A DNA stretch of 64,000 nucleotides from the NCBI RefSeq assembly GCF_000425145.1, contig NZ_KE384313.1, positions 151,178-215,177 of the forward strand. The letters run 5' to 3'. The position numbers and the translations under genes are program-made. How positions within the stretch are numbered: the first letter of the stretch is position 1; every line of letters begins with the position of its first letter. This DNA comes from Pedobacter glucosidilyticus DSM 23534. Lineage in GTDB: Bacteria > Bacteroidota > Bacteroidia > Sphingobacteriales > Sphingobacteriaceae. A model generated the notes under the pieces. That model had not been told where the DNA came from and did no database searches. It worked only from the letters and a program-made list of their open reading frames with translations. Positions 63,528 through 64,000 of the stretch are shown here, one piece after another.

Positions 63528-64000
63528 TATGGCTTGTTGATTAAGTGATATTTAGATTTCGTAGTTTTAATGATTCGCCTCAAGAGCCGGCGGGGCCCAT
63601 TACTTTTTAGAGGAAAAAAGTAATCAAAATCCTTGAGCAATCCCACAGGAGCCTTTGTCGCACATCCCTTACCCACACTCAAAAACAATTGGCGCTTATT
63701 TTTGCTAGGCATTGCTTTATGAACATTAGTGTAAACTCGAACACAAAACCGCATGCGCTATAGGCTTGATTGTGCAAGATTTTTTAATTTCTGCTACTGT
63801 TTTTTCGTCTTTCCGGCTCTTGGGGATTGCTCATGCGCTTCGGAATAGTCTGTTTTTTATGAATGTTTGTTCCTTTTTAGAAGTAGAAAGTATTGAGTAG
63901 AAAGTATAAAGAACCTAAAGAGCGGATATTTAGGGACTGCCTTAAATATAGAACTTATCTTTCCGAAGAACGAGAGACGGCCTATGAAGATTTGGAAGTG

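Larger units (their letters stand above)
63408..64000. other. Repeat-rich region upstream of rimP to window end
   Basis: No convincing gene. It holds the rimP leader elements, a 21-bp-period tandem repeat (63486-63527), a stretch with GCCGGCGGGGCC and TTACTTTTTAGAGG (63582-63612) that resembles a repeat common in Bacteroidota genomes, and two near-copies of GTAGAAAGTATTGA (63883-63911). From 63887 to the right edge a + frame stays open for 38 codons (KERIFRDCLKYRTYLSEERE); it has only a TTG start and might be the tail of a GrpB-type gene or chance. Confidence 0.5.

Noticed and set aside
63458..63754. 98-residue minus-strand open frame
   Set aside because: It lies on repeat DNA (the GCCGGCGGGGCC/TTACTTTTT block and the 21-bp tandem repeat), its composition is unlike the neighbours, and no domain is visible.
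63887..64000. Start of a GrpB-type gene at the right edge
   Set aside because: The frame has no ATG, only a TTG, and 38 codons are too few to confirm a family.

Overview
The window is AT-rich DNA from a member of the Bacteroidota, most likely a Sphingobacteriaceae species close to Pedobacter (inference). The signs are exported proteins with type IX secretion (T9SS) C-terminal sorting domains, many short Bacteroidota lipoproteins, promoter-like TAnnTTTG elements instead of a classical -10 box, OmpA/TSP3 and carboxypeptidase-regulatory-domain outer-membrane proteins, and typical Bacteroidota gene neighbourhoods (an IPExxxVDY-family gene beside pyk, rimP-nusA-infB, yicC-gmk-nadD). I saw no rRNA, tRNA, CRISPR array, transposase or prophage.

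Layout. 1-5.5 kb: tail of a DUF4349-type protein, an M48 lipoprotein protease, and a B12-dependent ribonucleotide reductase (nrdJ). 5.5-9.4 kb: an accessory patch between nrdJ and pyk holding a T9SS beta-helix protein, a divergent AraC-type regulator with a 21-bp-spaced direct repeat between them, a small lipoprotein, and displaced copies of the pyk 3' end. 9.4-14.9 kb: core metabolism (pyk, IPExxxVDY gene, acpP-fabF-rnc, metA). 15.1-18.3 kb: exported or lipid-anchored accessory proteins, including a frameshifted papain-like T9SS protein. 18.4-22.6 kb: yicC-gmk-nadD, a RelE/ParE-type toxin-antitoxin pair, miaE and an oxidoreductase. 23.2-24.9 kb: a tetrapyrrole-methylase-fold methyltransferase translationally coupled to what looks like a decayed flavin monooxygenase. 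25-47.9 kb: mostly housekeeping (DUF6600 protein, two OmpA proteins, RlmI-like methyltransferase, iron-type alcohol dehydrogenase, anmK, a large outer-membrane beta-barrel protein, ABC and MFS transporters, recG, ridA, aminopeptidase P, meaB).

47.9-58.4 kb is a surface-polysaccharide cluster on the + strand: an O-antigen ligase/polymerase-like membrane protein, five family-2-type glycosyltransferases, an FkbM methyltransferase, an MsbA-like ABC exporter, a frameshifted DUF268-like gene and an alpha-1,2-fucosyltransferase. Together they could build, decorate and export a fucosylated glycan. 58.5-63.4 kb is the translation/transcription operon rimP-nusA-infB on the minus strand, and the last 0.6 kb is repeat-rich.

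The observations most worth following are the displaced pyk 3' ends, the putative AraC operator beside a T9SS gene, the flavoprotein-like pseudoenzyme coupled to a methyltransferase, two frameshifted surface-related genes, and several families of short intergenic repeats. I did not find a clear, completely new multi-gene system.
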